A stretch of DNA of 64,000 bases from Photobacterium lutimaris (lineage in GTDB: Bacteria > Pseudomonadota > Gammaproteobacteria > Enterobacterales > Vibrionaceae): assembly GCF_003025555.1 (NCBI RefSeq), contig NZ_PYMH01000006.1, positions 124,001 to 188,000 on the forward strand, read 5' to 3'. A program made the position numbers and the translations under genes. The notes beneath the pieces are model-generated. The model was not told the DNA's origin. It did no database searches and was given only the letters and a program-made list of their open reading frames with translations. The stretch's first letter is position 1. The number at the start of each line of letters is the position of its first letter. This document shows, in pieces, positions 56,749 to 64,000 of the stretch.

Positions 56749-58374
56749 TTAGATCTCGCTCCGGAAGACTGTCGAGAAGGAGCGGGTACCAAACGGGCTC
56801 ATTTGCAACCCCTTAAGGGACTTGTGGTGGACCTGAAAATGGACGCCATGGGCCAATGGGACAATCGGTACCTCGGTATCCAAGATATCTTGGGCGAGGT
56901 GATAATAATTGAGTCGCTGGTTCAGTTTAGGGGTTCTAGAGGCCAGCTCAAGCAGGTTATCAAAACTGAGGTTACACCAGTTCGCCACATTCAGGCCGGC
57001 TTTCTTGGCATCGCAAGACAGCAGCGGACGCAGGAAATTGTCCGGATCGCCGTTGTCGGCAATCCAGCCCGTTAAAATTAAATCACTGTTGTACTTGTCA
57101 ATAGCACTAAAACGGCTGACGGTATCTTGGGTGATAATGTCTACCTTGACCCCGACAGCATTGAGATCGGCTTGGATTAACTCTGCGGTTTTGCGCGGAC
57201 TCGGATTATACGGACGCGGCTCAAGCGGTACCCACAGGGTAAGGGTCAGGTTTTTGTCGTAACCGGCTTCTTTGAGCAAGGCAAGTGCCTTTGTCGGATC
57301 GTAATCCAGCGCTTGGCTGCCATGGTTGTAAGCCCAGGACATTGGCGGCAGCAGGCTGCGGGCTTTGGTACCGGTACCGTAGTAAACCGAGTTGAGCAGA
57401 TTCTCACGGTTGATGGCATGGTTGATTGCCCTGCGAACCCGAATGTCACTGAGTTCTGGCTGATTGCTATCGAGCGCCAAAAATGCCACGTTCATACCCG
57501 TTTGGGCATTGAGGTTAAAATCTTCGTCGTCGCTGATGATGGGCAGTTGGCTGGCTACCGGTGATGACAGTACATCACATTCGTTGCTCAGTAGCTTGGC
57601 CAGTGTGCCCGTGCCACGGCTGGCGATATCGAAGACCACTTGTTCCATCAGGGCCTGACCTTGCCAGTAGCCTTCGTGGCGGTTTAGCCGAACAAAATCA
57701 TTGGCTTGGTAGCTATCAAGGTAAAACGGCCCAGTGCCAACAGGCAAGGAGTCCAGTTGGTCTGGTTTGCCGGCGTGCAGAGTTTGCTCGGCATATTCCT
57801 GTGAGTGGATCACGGCATAGGTTGTTGCCAAGTTGGACAAAAAGGCGTTATCAGGCCGGCTTAGGGTAAACCTTACTGTCAGTGGGTCAACAACCTCAAT
57901 ATCCTCAATCAGGCTGGCAAATCCCTGGCTGTCGAACCAAGGATAACGACCGCCGGAGATCGCATGGAAAGGGTGTTCCGGTTGAATGACCCGCTTAAAG
58001 CTAAATACCACATCCTGAGCGTTGAACTGGCGGGTAGGTTTGAACCAATCGGTGGTTTGAAACTCAATGCCGTCCCGTAATGTAAAGGTATAGACCAAAC
58101 CATCATCACTGGTACTCCAGCCATCGGCGAGCGATGGTAGGGGCTGGTGACTAACAGGATCAAGGAGTAACAAACGGTCGAAAAGTTGCGCAGCCAAGGT
58201 ATCAGCCGTTAATCCACCATCGATTAACTGTGGGTTAAAGGTTGTTGGCTTATCTTGTCCGCAATAGACGAAGCCGCGGCTGCGAATATTGCTATCCTGC
58301 TGCGGGTCATCACTACAGCCAATCAGGCCGGCAAGGCTGACGCACACAAGCAAAAGACGAGTATAGGCGCTCAT
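56749..58374 (-). CDS. sapA: Peptide ABC transporter substrate-binding protein SapA, as a lipoprotein
   Basis: 541 residues from the ATG at 58374. The signal peptide ends LAGLIGC (lipobox, Cys20), so this SapA is probably lipid-anchored, whereas E. coli SapA is a free periplasmic protein. The SBP_bac_5 fold is visible: GFVYCGQDKPTTFNPQLIDG, LADGWSTSDDGLVYTFTLRD, VVFSFKRVIQPEHPF, and VRRAINHAINRENL. Sap systems bind antimicrobial peptides or putrescine-like solutes; the ligand here is unproven. First gene of sapABCDF, tail to head with pspF (127 bases). Confidence 0.92.
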   Translation of the reverse strand: MSAYTRLLLVCVSLAGLIGCSDDPQQDSNIRSRGFVYCGQDKPTTFNPQLIDGGLTADTLAAQLFDRLLLLDPVSHQPLPSLADGWSTSDDGLVYTFTLRDGIEFQTTDWFKPTRQFNAQDVVFSFKRVIQPEHPFHAISGGRYPWFDSQGFASLIEDIEVVDPLTVRFTLSRPDNAFLSNLATTYAVIHSQEYAEQTLHAGKPDQLDSLPVGTGPFYLDSYQANDFVRLNRHEGYWQGQALMEQVVFDIASRGTGTLAKLLSNECDVLSSPVASQLPIISDDEDFNLNAQTGMNVAFLALDSNQPELSDIRVRRAINHAINRENLLNSVYYGTGTKARSLLPPMSWAYNHGSQALDYDPTKALALLKEAGYDKNLTLTLWVPLEPRPYNPSPRKTAELIQADLNAVGVKVDIITQDTVSRFSAIDKYNSDLILTGWIADNGDPDNFLRPLLSCDAKKAGLNVANWCNLSFDNLLELASRTPKLNQRLNYYHLAQDILDTEVPIVPLAHGVHFQVHHKSLKGLQMSPFGTRSFSTVFRSEI

Positions 58375-58501
58375 AGGTAAGAAATTTTTTGGAAACAAGA
58401 CTATAAATTTACCATTAACCCAGTCTGTCACCAAGTCACCTCACTAAAATACCTGCTATTTCTGGGTTCTTTATGGCCAGAAAGTGTACAAGAAAGTGCT
58501 T

Positions 58502-59542
58502 TTACTCATTTCCGACCAACTGGTACTTGCGTAGCAGCCCCCTCAGTTGATGGTAGCTTAAGCTGAGCAAGTCAGCGGCTTTGCGTTGATTAAACTGTGC
58601 TTGCTCAAGCGCCTGTTGGAGAATGGCCACCTCTTGGTCGTGTTGCCACTGGCGGAAATCAATGGGTAACTGCTCCGTTTCGTTGCTGTGACTGATTGCT
58701 TGGCCATCTGTGGAAGAGTTGGGCTCGGTATGGTTTTTACTGTTGCTTTCGTTTGCCCCATTTTGTTGCCAAGGTGGAGTGAACGGGTCAACAATAATGG
58801 TCTCGACCGGTTCATCTTCGAGGTTATGGCGAAACACTGAGCGTTCAACGACATTTTTGAGCTCACGGATGTTGCCAGGCCAGGGGTAAGTTTGCAGGTG
58901 GTGCTGGGCTTGCTGGCTGAATCCTGCGAAAAAGCTGAAGTTGAGCTCCCGACACATTTTTACGGCGTAGTATTCGGCAAGGGGCAAAATATCTTCTTGC
59001 CGTTCGCGCAAAGGCGGCAAGTGGATAATGTCGAAGGCGAGGCGGTCGAGCAAGTCGGAACGGAATTTACCCTCAGCGGCCAGTTGCGGCAGGTTTTCAT
59101 TGGTGGCGCAGACCAGCCGGACATTGGCTTGGCAGGTTTTGCTGCCACCCACACGTTCGTACTCACCGTATTCAATCACCCTGAGCAGTTTTTCTTGTAC
59201 CCCCATCGGTGCTGTTGCCAGCTCGTCCAGAAACAAGGTGCCATTCTCTGCCCGTTCGAACCGCCCTTGGTGACGCCCCTTGGCCCCAGTAAATGAGCCA
59301 GCCTCGTGGCCGAAAAGCTCGGAGTCGATCACGCCTTCACCCAATGCGGCACAGTTTAGCGAGACAAGAGGTTGATCCCACCGGCGTGATAGATAATGCA
59401 GGCGCTGAGCGATAAGCTCTTTACCGGTTCCTCGTTCGCCGATGATCAGGATTGGCCGATCAAGCGGCGCAAGGCGCGAGGTTTGATCCAGCACCGTAAG
59501 GAACGCCTCGGATTCGCCGATGAGGTTATCTGTCTTTCGCAT
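58502..59542 (-). CDS. pspF: PspF, sigma54-dependent activator of the phage shock regulon
   Basis: 346 residues, longer than the usual 325-330. The AAA+ domain starts directly without a receiver, with Walker A GERGTGKELIAQRL, Walker B LFLDELATAP, sensor and arginine-finger segments. The sigma54-contact loop reads GSFTGA (residues 82-87) in place of GAFTGA. After residue about 265 there is a polar Asn/Ser/Glu-rich linker (NGANESNSKNHTEPNSSTDG) and then a Fis-type helix-turn-helix (NQRKAADLLSLSYHQLRGLL). It is divergent from pspA and is held inactive by PspA in the family. Confidence 0.95.
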   Translation of the reverse strand: MRKTDNLIGESEAFLTVLDQTSRLAPLDRPILIIGERGTGKELIAQRLHYLSRRWDQPLVSLNCAALGEGVIDSELFGHEAGSFTGAKGRHQGRFERAENGTLFLDELATAPMGVQEKLLRVIEYGEYERVGGSKTCQANVRLVCATNENLPQLAAEGKFRSDLLDRLAFDIIHLPPLRERQEDILPLAEYYAVKMCRELNFSFFAGFSQQAQHHLQTYPWPGNIRELKNVVERSVFRHNLEDEPVETIIVDPFTPPWQQNGANESNSKNHTEPNSSTDGQAISHSNETEQLPIDFRQWQHDQEVAILQQALEQAQFNQRKAADLLSLSYHQLRGLLRKYQLVGNE

Positions 59543-59575
59543 GGTTAATCTCGCTAATAGTTGGCGTAATTAAAT

Positions 59576-59604
59576 ACACCTTAGCAGGCCGGTGCTAGGG
59601 GTGT
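59576..59604. promoter_or_regulatory. Candidate PspF upstream activating sequence
   Basis: ACACCTTAGCA-GGCCGG-TGCTAGGGGTGT is an imperfect dyad 37 bases upstream of the -24 element of the pspA promoter. Its position fits a sigma54 enhancer site and would also let PspF repress its own gene. Confidence 0.55.
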
Positions 59605-59638
59605 AAATATAAGTGACTGATATATAACAAACTAAAAC

Positions 59639-59656
59639 TTGGCACACTTGTTGATA
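59639..59656 (+). promoter_or_regulatory. Sigma54 promoter of pspA
   Basis: TTGGCAC-ACTTG-TTGAT: the GG of -24 and the GA of -12 are ten bases apart, as needed. The -12 dinucleotide is GA instead of the consensus GC. Transcription would start near 59667, giving a leader of about 157 bases that includes an 8-bp tandem repeat. Confidence 0.75.
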
Positions 59657-59759
59657 TAACTAGGGTAGAGCGGTTCTATGGTACTAATGCCCGATGGGGA
59701 CATTATCATTACTGGAAACTTCTGATTTGACGGTTAACCAGGGAATGAAAGCTTGCTTA

Positions 59760-59798
59760 CAGGACCACAGGACCACAGGACCACAGGACCACAGGACC
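59760..59798. repeat. 8-bp tandem repeat in the pspA leader, AGGACCAC x 4.75
   Basis: Four perfect copies of AGGACCAC and a partial fifth (AGGACC) run from 59761 to 59798. They end 25 bases before the pspA ATG and lie between the sigma54 promoter and the AGGAGA ribosome site. A repeat of this kind can change length by slippage. Confidence 0.95.
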
Positions 59799-59823
59799 TT
59801 AATATATTTTAGGAGATGTAATT

Positions 59824-60489
59824 ATGGGTATTTTTTCTCGCTTTGCCGACATTGTTAATGCCAACGTCAACTCACTGCTGGATAAGGCTGAAGATCCGCA
59901 GAAAATGATCCGTCTTATCATTCAGGAAATGGAAGATACGTTGGTTGAGGTGCGTACGTCATCCGCCCGTGCATTGGCTGACAAGAAAGAGCTTCTGCGC
60001 CGTATTCAGGCGATTGAGGCCCAGAGCCGTGATTGGCAGGATAAAGCCAGCCTAGCCATTCAGAAAGGTCGTGAAGATCTTGCACGTGCCGCGTTGATTG
60101 AAAAGCAGAAGCTCAACGATGTCGCGTTGACACTACATGAGGAGTACAAGCTGGTAGATGCGACCATCGAGAAGCTTGCAACGGAAGTGGCGGAGTTAGA
60201 GCGTAAGCTGCAAGAGACCCGCGCCCGCCAACAAGCCTTGGTGATGCGCCATAAAGCGGCTGATACCCGTCGTGATGTGCGTCGTCAATTGGATACCGGT
60301 AAAGTTGATGAAGCGTTGTCGAAATTCGAGCAGTACGAGCGCCGTATCGATGAGATGGAAGCAGAAGCCGACAGTTACAGCATTGGCCGTGGCAAGAACC
60401 TGAACGATGAGTTTGCCGATCTGCAGGCGCAAGATGAAATCGAAAAAGAGCTTGAGCGCATGAAAGCCAACCTCAAGGACAAAGAGTAA
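59824..60489 (+). CDS. pspA: Phage shock protein A
   Basis: 221 residues, almost entirely alpha-helical coiled coil (ESCRT-III fold). It starts [20 protein letters not shown], the amphipathic membrane-binding helix, with the PspF-binding region in helices 2-3. It both polymerises on damaged membranes and inhibits PspF. First gene of pspABC; AGGAGATGTAATT precedes the ATG. Confidence 0.97.
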   Translation: MGIFSRFADIVNANVNSLLDKAEDPQKMIRLIIQEMEDTLVEVRTSSARALADKKELLRRIQAIEAQSRDWQDKASLAIQKGREDLARAALIEKQKLNDVALTLHEEYKLVDATIEKLATEVAELERKLQETRARQQALVMRHKAADTRRDVRRQLDTGKVDEALSKFEQYERRIDEMEAEADSYSIGRGKNLNDEFADLQAQDEIEKELERMKANLKDKE

Positions 60490-60579
60490 TTCACCTTAAC
60501 GGAATTTGGTTGTTATGATGGCAGCGGCTTTTGTGACAATCTAATGAATTGAATCTGCGCGAATAAAAGGAGAAAAATA

Positions 60580-60810
60580 ATGTCTATGGGGTTTATTGTT
60601 GGGCCGTTAGTCGTATTCATGATCTTCGTTGCCCCACTGTGGTTGGTCCTCCACTACCGTAGCAAGAAGCACGTAAGTGAAGGGTTGTCTGGTGATGATC
60701 AGGAAAAACTACAGGAGCTGGTGGCTCGCGCAGAGCAGATGCAAGAGCGGATTGTGACCTTGGAGCGAATTCTTGACGCGGAAGTCCCGCAGTGGAGGCG
60801 CAAATCATGA
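60580..60810 (+). CDS. pspB: Phage shock protein B
   Basis: 76 residues: one N-terminal transmembrane helix (GFIVGPLVVFMIFVAPLWLV), then a cytoplasmic amphipathic coiled coil (LQELVARAEQMQERIVTLER). It works with PspC to sense membrane stress and pull PspA off PspF. AAAAGGAG precedes the ATG. It overlaps pspC by four bases. Confidence 0.95.
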   Translation: MSMGFIVGPLVVFMIFVAPLWLVLHYRSKKHVSEGLSGDDQEKLQELVARAEQMQERIVTLERILDAEVPQWRRKS

Positions 60811-61193
60811 ATAAGACCCTCTATCGTGACCCGAAAAACGGCAAGCTAGGTGGCGTTTGTGCCGGTGTTGCTGAATACTTTGGTATGGAAATCTGGTTGG
60901 TGAGGATCCTCACTGTGTCAGCGTTTTTACTCGGGGTGGGATTCATCGTTACCCTGGCCTATGTTGCCGCTTGGCTGATCCTCGACAAAATGCCCGAGGA
61001 GCGCATCCAACAGCAGACGATTTTCCGCGAGCATCAGGTTAAGCAAAAACCATGGCAAGCAGGAAAACCAGCAGGCCAAATCTTACAGAATGTTGAGAAT
61101 GAGCTCGACAATATGGAGCATGAGTTGCGCGATATGGAGGCTTATGTCACTTCGTCGGCGTTCAAAGTCGACCGAGAGTTCCGCAACTTGTAG
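60807..61193 (+). CDS. pspC: Phage shock protein C
   Basis: 128 residues from the ATG at 60807, overlapping the pspB stop (ATGA). The PspC domain GGVCAGVAEYFGMEIWLVRI precedes a transmembrane helix (VSAFLLGVGFIVTLAYVAAW), then a helical tail. Its polarity in the membrane lets it signal with PspB. No pspD or pspE follows; the operon ends at a hairpin. Confidence 0.95.
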   Translation: MNKTLYRDPKNGKLGGVCAGVAEYFGMEIWLVRILTVSAFLLGVGFIVTLAYVAAWLILDKMPEERIQQQTIFREHQVKQKPWQAGKPAGQILQNVENELDNMEHELRDMEAYVTSSAFKVDREFRNL

Positions 61194-61207
61194 TTATTGA
61201 TAGAGTT

Positions 61208-61240
61208 AAAAAGCAGGCAATGGCCTGCTTTTCTTTTTCC
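61208..61240 (+). terminator. pspABC terminator
   Basis: AAAAGCAGGC-AATG-GCCTGCTTTT stem followed by CTTTTTCC. Confidence 0.85.
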
Positions 61241-61419
61241 AGTCGATCCGACCCCAACAAATCTCGTCTCGACCAACCTAGTCAAAGGTTAACGGGGTTA
61301 TTCATCAAAGGTTAATCCGCTGGGAATTATAGTCAGAGTGATTGTTTTCTGGGGTTGCATTTACCGCCTGCAGCACCTTGATAGATATCGTGTTGTGAGT
61401 GAAATTGTCAGGAAAGTTT

Positions 61420-62817
61420 ATGAATCGATTTAGCAATGAGTTGAACAAATTGGTGAACCGGAGTTTAGACCGCCATGTCCGTTTGGCGGTGACGGGGCTG
61501 TCCCGGGCGGGCAAGACCGCTTTCATTACGTCACTGGTTAATCAGCTTATGCACGTGAGCACCAACCCGCGGTTACCTTTATTCACCGCCGTAAGAGATG
61601 ATCAGTTGCTGGGGGCCAAGCGGGTACCGCAAGTTGATATGCATGTGCCGAAATTTGCCTATGAAGAAGGGATGGGTGCACTGCTGTCGACCCCACCGAG
61701 TTGGCCCGAGCCAACGCGCGATGTCAGCCAGACCCGCTTGGCACTACGTTACAAGCCCCAGCGCGGGCCGATGAAGCTGTTGCAAGAAACGGCAACATTG
61801 TATTTGGATATTGTTGATTACCCCGGTGAATGGTTGCTGGATTTACCGCTGCTGGAGCTGGATTTTATGGCGTGGTCGCGCCAGCAAACCCAGATCCTCA
61901 AAGGTAAGCGTGCCGAGTTGGCATCGGATTGGCTGGCGATGGCCGAGTCCTTCGACCCCTTGGCGCCAGCAGACGAGATGCAGATTGAACAGATCTCGGC
62001 GCGTTTTACCGAATATCTGTACAAGTGCAAAGCCGAAGGTGGATTGCACTGGGTACAGCCGGGCCGGTTTGTCCTGCCGGGTGAACTTGCAGGCGCTCCG
62101 GTATTGCAGTTTTTCCCGATGGTCTGGCTCGAAAAGATCACCGAGCAGCAGTGGGCGGATGCCGGTGATGAGACCAATCTCGGTATGCTCAAAAGCCGCT
62201 ACCGTTACTACCAGCAGCACGTGGTGAAAGCGTTCTATAAAGAGCATTTTTCCAAGTTCGACCGCCAGATCATCTTGGTTGACTGCTTGCAGCCGCTCAA
62301 TGCCGGACCTGAATCATTCAATGATATGCGCCAGGCGCTGGACCAGTTGATGCAGAGCTTCCGCTATGGTCGAAGCTCAATGCTAAAGCGTTTGTTTTCA
62401 CCCCGAATCGATAAGGTACTGTTTGCGGCAACCAAAGCCGATCATGTTACACCTGAGCAACACCCCAACTTGGTGAGTTTGCTACAGCAGCTTGTCAATG
62501 AGGCATGGCAGACCGCATCATTTGAAGGGATCAAAATGGATTGTGTCAGCCTGTCGTCGATTCAGGCTACCGAGCCGGGTTTTGTCGATTATCACGGTCG
62601 TCAGGTGCCCGCGCTGAGGGGACATCACATTGACGGTGATGCCAAGACCTTATTTCCTGGTGAAGTGCCGCGTCGCTTGCCAAACGATACTTTCTGGCAG
62701 CAATCAGGCTTTGATTTTATTAATTTCCGTCCGCTTGAAATGCAAAGCGACGAGCCATTGCCACATATCCGGATGGATAAGGCGATGGAATACCTGCTGG
62801 GGGACAAACTGCGATGA
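61420..62817 (+). CDS. ycjX: YcjX, P-loop protein of the phage shock-linked DUF463 family
   Basis: 465 residues from the ATG at 61420 (AGGAAA ahead). The P-loop is LAVTGLSRAGKTAFITSLVN. Other marks are LYLDIVDYPGEWLLDLPLLE, QPGRFVLPGELAGAPVLQFF and KVLFAATKADHVTPEQHPNL (NKxD-like). It is a predicted ATPase/GTPase with a large helical domain. In E. coli and here it follows the psp genes and overlaps ycjF, forming a two-gene unit probably induced with Psp. Molecular role unknown. Confidence 0.93.
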   Translation: MNRFSNELNKLVNRSLDRHVRLAVTGLSRAGKTAFITSLVNQLMHVSTNPRLPLFTAVRDDQLLGAKRVPQVDMHVPKFAYEEGMGALLSTPPSWPEPTRDVSQTRLALRYKPQRGPMKLLQETATLYLDIVDYPGEWLLDLPLLELDFMAWSRQQTQILKGKRAELASDWLAMAESFDPLAPADEMQIEQISARFTEYLYKCKAEGGLHWVQPGRFVLPGELAGAPVLQFFPMVWLEKITEQQWADAGDETNLGMLKSRYRYYQQHVVKAFYKEHFSKFDRQIILVDCLQPLNAGPESFNDMRQALDQLMQSFRYGRSSMLKRLFSPRIDKVLFAATKADHVTPEQHPNLVSLLQQLVNEAWQTASFEGIKMDCVSLSSIQATEPGFVDYHGRQVPALRGHHIDGDAKTLFPGEVPRRLPNDTFWQQSGFDFINFRPLEMQSDEPLPHIRMDKAMEYLLGDKLR

Positions 62818-63848
62818 GTGAGCCGTTGAAAAGTAAAATTGTTTTTGATGAACCCGCAAAGCCAGAGACGGATGCCGCAGAGGTTGAGCTGACGTCACAG
62901 CTGCAGTTCGCCGAGCAGGAGAAGAGCTTTTTACCTGAAGCCGCAGATCCCGAACAACCGGATGTCGAAGCCGAACTTGACCGGGCCCTTCGAGGCAAGC
63001 CCAAGCGCCGATCTGGATGGCTCAAAGGGTTGTTAATTGGCGGTGCCGCCATGGTGGGGTGGCAGACGGTTGATTATGTCGTAACGGCTTTTCAGGGCGG
63101 TGATTGGCTTGCCTTGGGGTGGAGCGTTATTGTTGCCGGTTTTGCCGGGGCGGGGATCACGGCACTGGGACGTGAATTACTGAGCTTGCGCCGTCTCAAG
63201 CAACGTCAGGGTGAACGAGAGCAGGCACAGGCGTTGCTCGAGGCGGATGGCATTGGCCAAGCCAAGGCGTTTTGTACCCGGCTAGCCAAGCAGGGACTGG
63301 TGATGGAAGAGCATGCTGGTTATGACAAATGGCTGCAGTCATTAGCGGCAACCCATAACGACCGTGAAGTGATGCAACTCTATGATCGTATGGTACTGGG
63401 GCAGCAAGACAAGCTGGCGCGTAAGCTGGTGGCGAAATATGCCAGTGAAGCTGCGGTGATGGTTGCGGTCAGTCCGTTGGCCCTGGCGGATATGCTGCTG
63501 GTGGCTTGGCGGAATTTCCGGTTGATTGACCAAGTTTCTAAAGTCTATGGGGTCGAGCTGGGGTATTGGTCACGGATCAGGCTTGTTAAATTGGTGCTGG
63601 CGAATATGGCGATCGCGGGAGCCAGCGAAGTGATTGCCGATAGCGGTATGGACATGTTGTCGATGGATCTGGCCGGCAGAATGTCCACTCGGGTCGCGCA
63701 AGGAGTCGGTGTTGGCCTGTTGACGGGTAGGCTTGGGCTCAAGGCGATTAACGTGATGCGTCCACTGCCGTGGCAACCCGAGCAGCAACCCAAGCTGAGT
63801 GAAATCCGTAAAGATCTGCTTAGCCAGTTGACCCACAAAGAGCGCTAA
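62814..63848 (+). CDS. ycjF: YcjF, DUF697 membrane protein
   Basis: 344 residues. The ATG overlaps the ycjX stop (ATGA). An acidic N-terminal region (to about 60) is followed by two adjacent transmembrane helices (about 70-118), a helical segment and the DUF697 part (AAVMVAVSPLALADMLLVAW, SRIRLVKLVLANMAIAGASE) with a third hydrophobic region. It is the membrane partner of YcjX. tyrR follows it in E. coli and may lie just beyond the window. Confidence 0.93.
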   Translation: MSEPLKSKIVFDEPAKPETDAAEVELTSQLQFAEQEKSFLPEAADPEQPDVEAELDRALRGKPKRRSGWLKGLLIGGAAMVGWQTVDYVVTAFQGGDWLALGWSVIVAGFAGAGITALGRELLSLRRLKQRQGEREQAQALLEADGIGQAKAFCTRLAKQGLVMEEHAGYDKWLQSLAATHNDREVMQLYDRMVLGQQDKLARKLVAKYASEAAVMVAVSPLALADMLLVAWRNFRLIDQVSKVYGVELGYWSRIRLVKLVLANMAIAGASEVIADSGMDMLSMDLAGRMSTRVAQGVGVGLLTGRLGLKAINVMRPLPWQPEQQPKLSEIRKDLLSQLTHKER

Positions 63849-63865
63849 GATCAAGGTGGTTACCA

Positions 63866-63900
63866 AAAAAGAAGGCCCATTTGTGGCCTTCTTTCTATTT
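63866..63900 (+). terminator. ycjXF terminator
   Basis: AAAGAAGGCC-CATTTGT-GGCCTTCTTT stem followed by CTATTTTTTCT. Confidence 0.85.
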
Positions 63901-64000
63901 TTTCTCTCCTAATCCCTCTGCCAATATCTTATTCAGCAAGCCGATATCAGCTCGGTCATGGATTGATAGTGCGCAACCTCTCAGCTCCTAACGTCAATGA

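Noticed and set aside
63901..64000. 30-codon minus-strand frame at the right edge reading LRGCALSIHDRADIGLL
   Set aside because: It has an in-frame stop just upstream inside the window and no start signal; it may be a gene end with an error or chance, and cannot be supported.

Overview
The window is ordinary-looking chromosomal DNA from a gammaproteobacterium. The gene content and order point to Vibrionaceae: an operon with trpE, trpG, trpD, trpCF, trpB and trpA as separate trpG and trpD genes, then rnm-yciO-rluB, yciK, sohB, yciN, topA, miaE, cysB, nrdAB-yfaE, gph-ubiG, gyrA, serC-aroA-cmk-rpsA-ihfB-lapAB-pyrF, sapABCDF, pspFABC and ycjXF. The species cannot be fixed from this sequence; Photobacterium or a relative is my guess. 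I see no tRNA or rRNA gene, insertion sequence, prophage or CRISPR array.

Layout. 1-1813: the 5' part of yciB and a dicarboxylate/amino-acid symporter. 2107-10119: a complete tryptophan operon on the minus strand. It has a sigma70 promoter overlapped by a near-perfect TrpR operator, a 24-residue leader peptide with three adjacent Trp codons, an attenuator, and then an extra type I-beta DAHP synthase placed ahead of trpE. 10131-16494: rnm, yciO, rluB, yciK, sohB, a DUF805 gene, yciN and a long topA leader. 16495-23562: topA, miaE, an unrecognised coiled-coil membrane protein, cysB and a methyltransferase. 23690-28705: a GGDEF/EAL protein, a DUF3943 envelope protein and tyrP with TyrR boxes. 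28706-36635: yfaY, nrdAB-yfaE with putative NrdR and DnaA sites, gph, ubiG, and a gene-poor stretch holding a probable 48-residue membrane protein. 36636-40549: gyrA and serC. 40625-44455: a response regulator/histidine kinase/lipocalin operon divergent from a DUF5666 repeat lipoprotein. 44612-51590: aroA, cmk, rpsA, ihfB, lapA, lapB, pyrF. 51734-58374: an MgtC/DUF4010 membrane protein and the sap ABC operon. 58502-63848: pspF, divergent pspABC with a sigma54 promoter, then ycjX and ycjF.

How it fits together. Aromatic metabolism recurs: DAHP synthase and trp genes under TrpR and attenuation, aroA, and tyrP under TyrR-type boxes. Envelope homeostasis is the second theme: lapAB, psp, sap, yciB, and the uncharacterised two-component/lipocalin/DUF5666 locus. 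DNA and nucleotide metabolism is the third: topA, gyrA, nrdAB, ihfB, pyrF, cmk.

No clear undescribed defence or mobile system is visible. The most rewarding places to look are the DAHP synthase inside the trp operon, the two-component/lipocalin/DUF5666 locus with its 11-bp-phased direct repeats, the small membrane ORF upstream of gyrA, and the 8-bp tandem repeat in the pspA leader.
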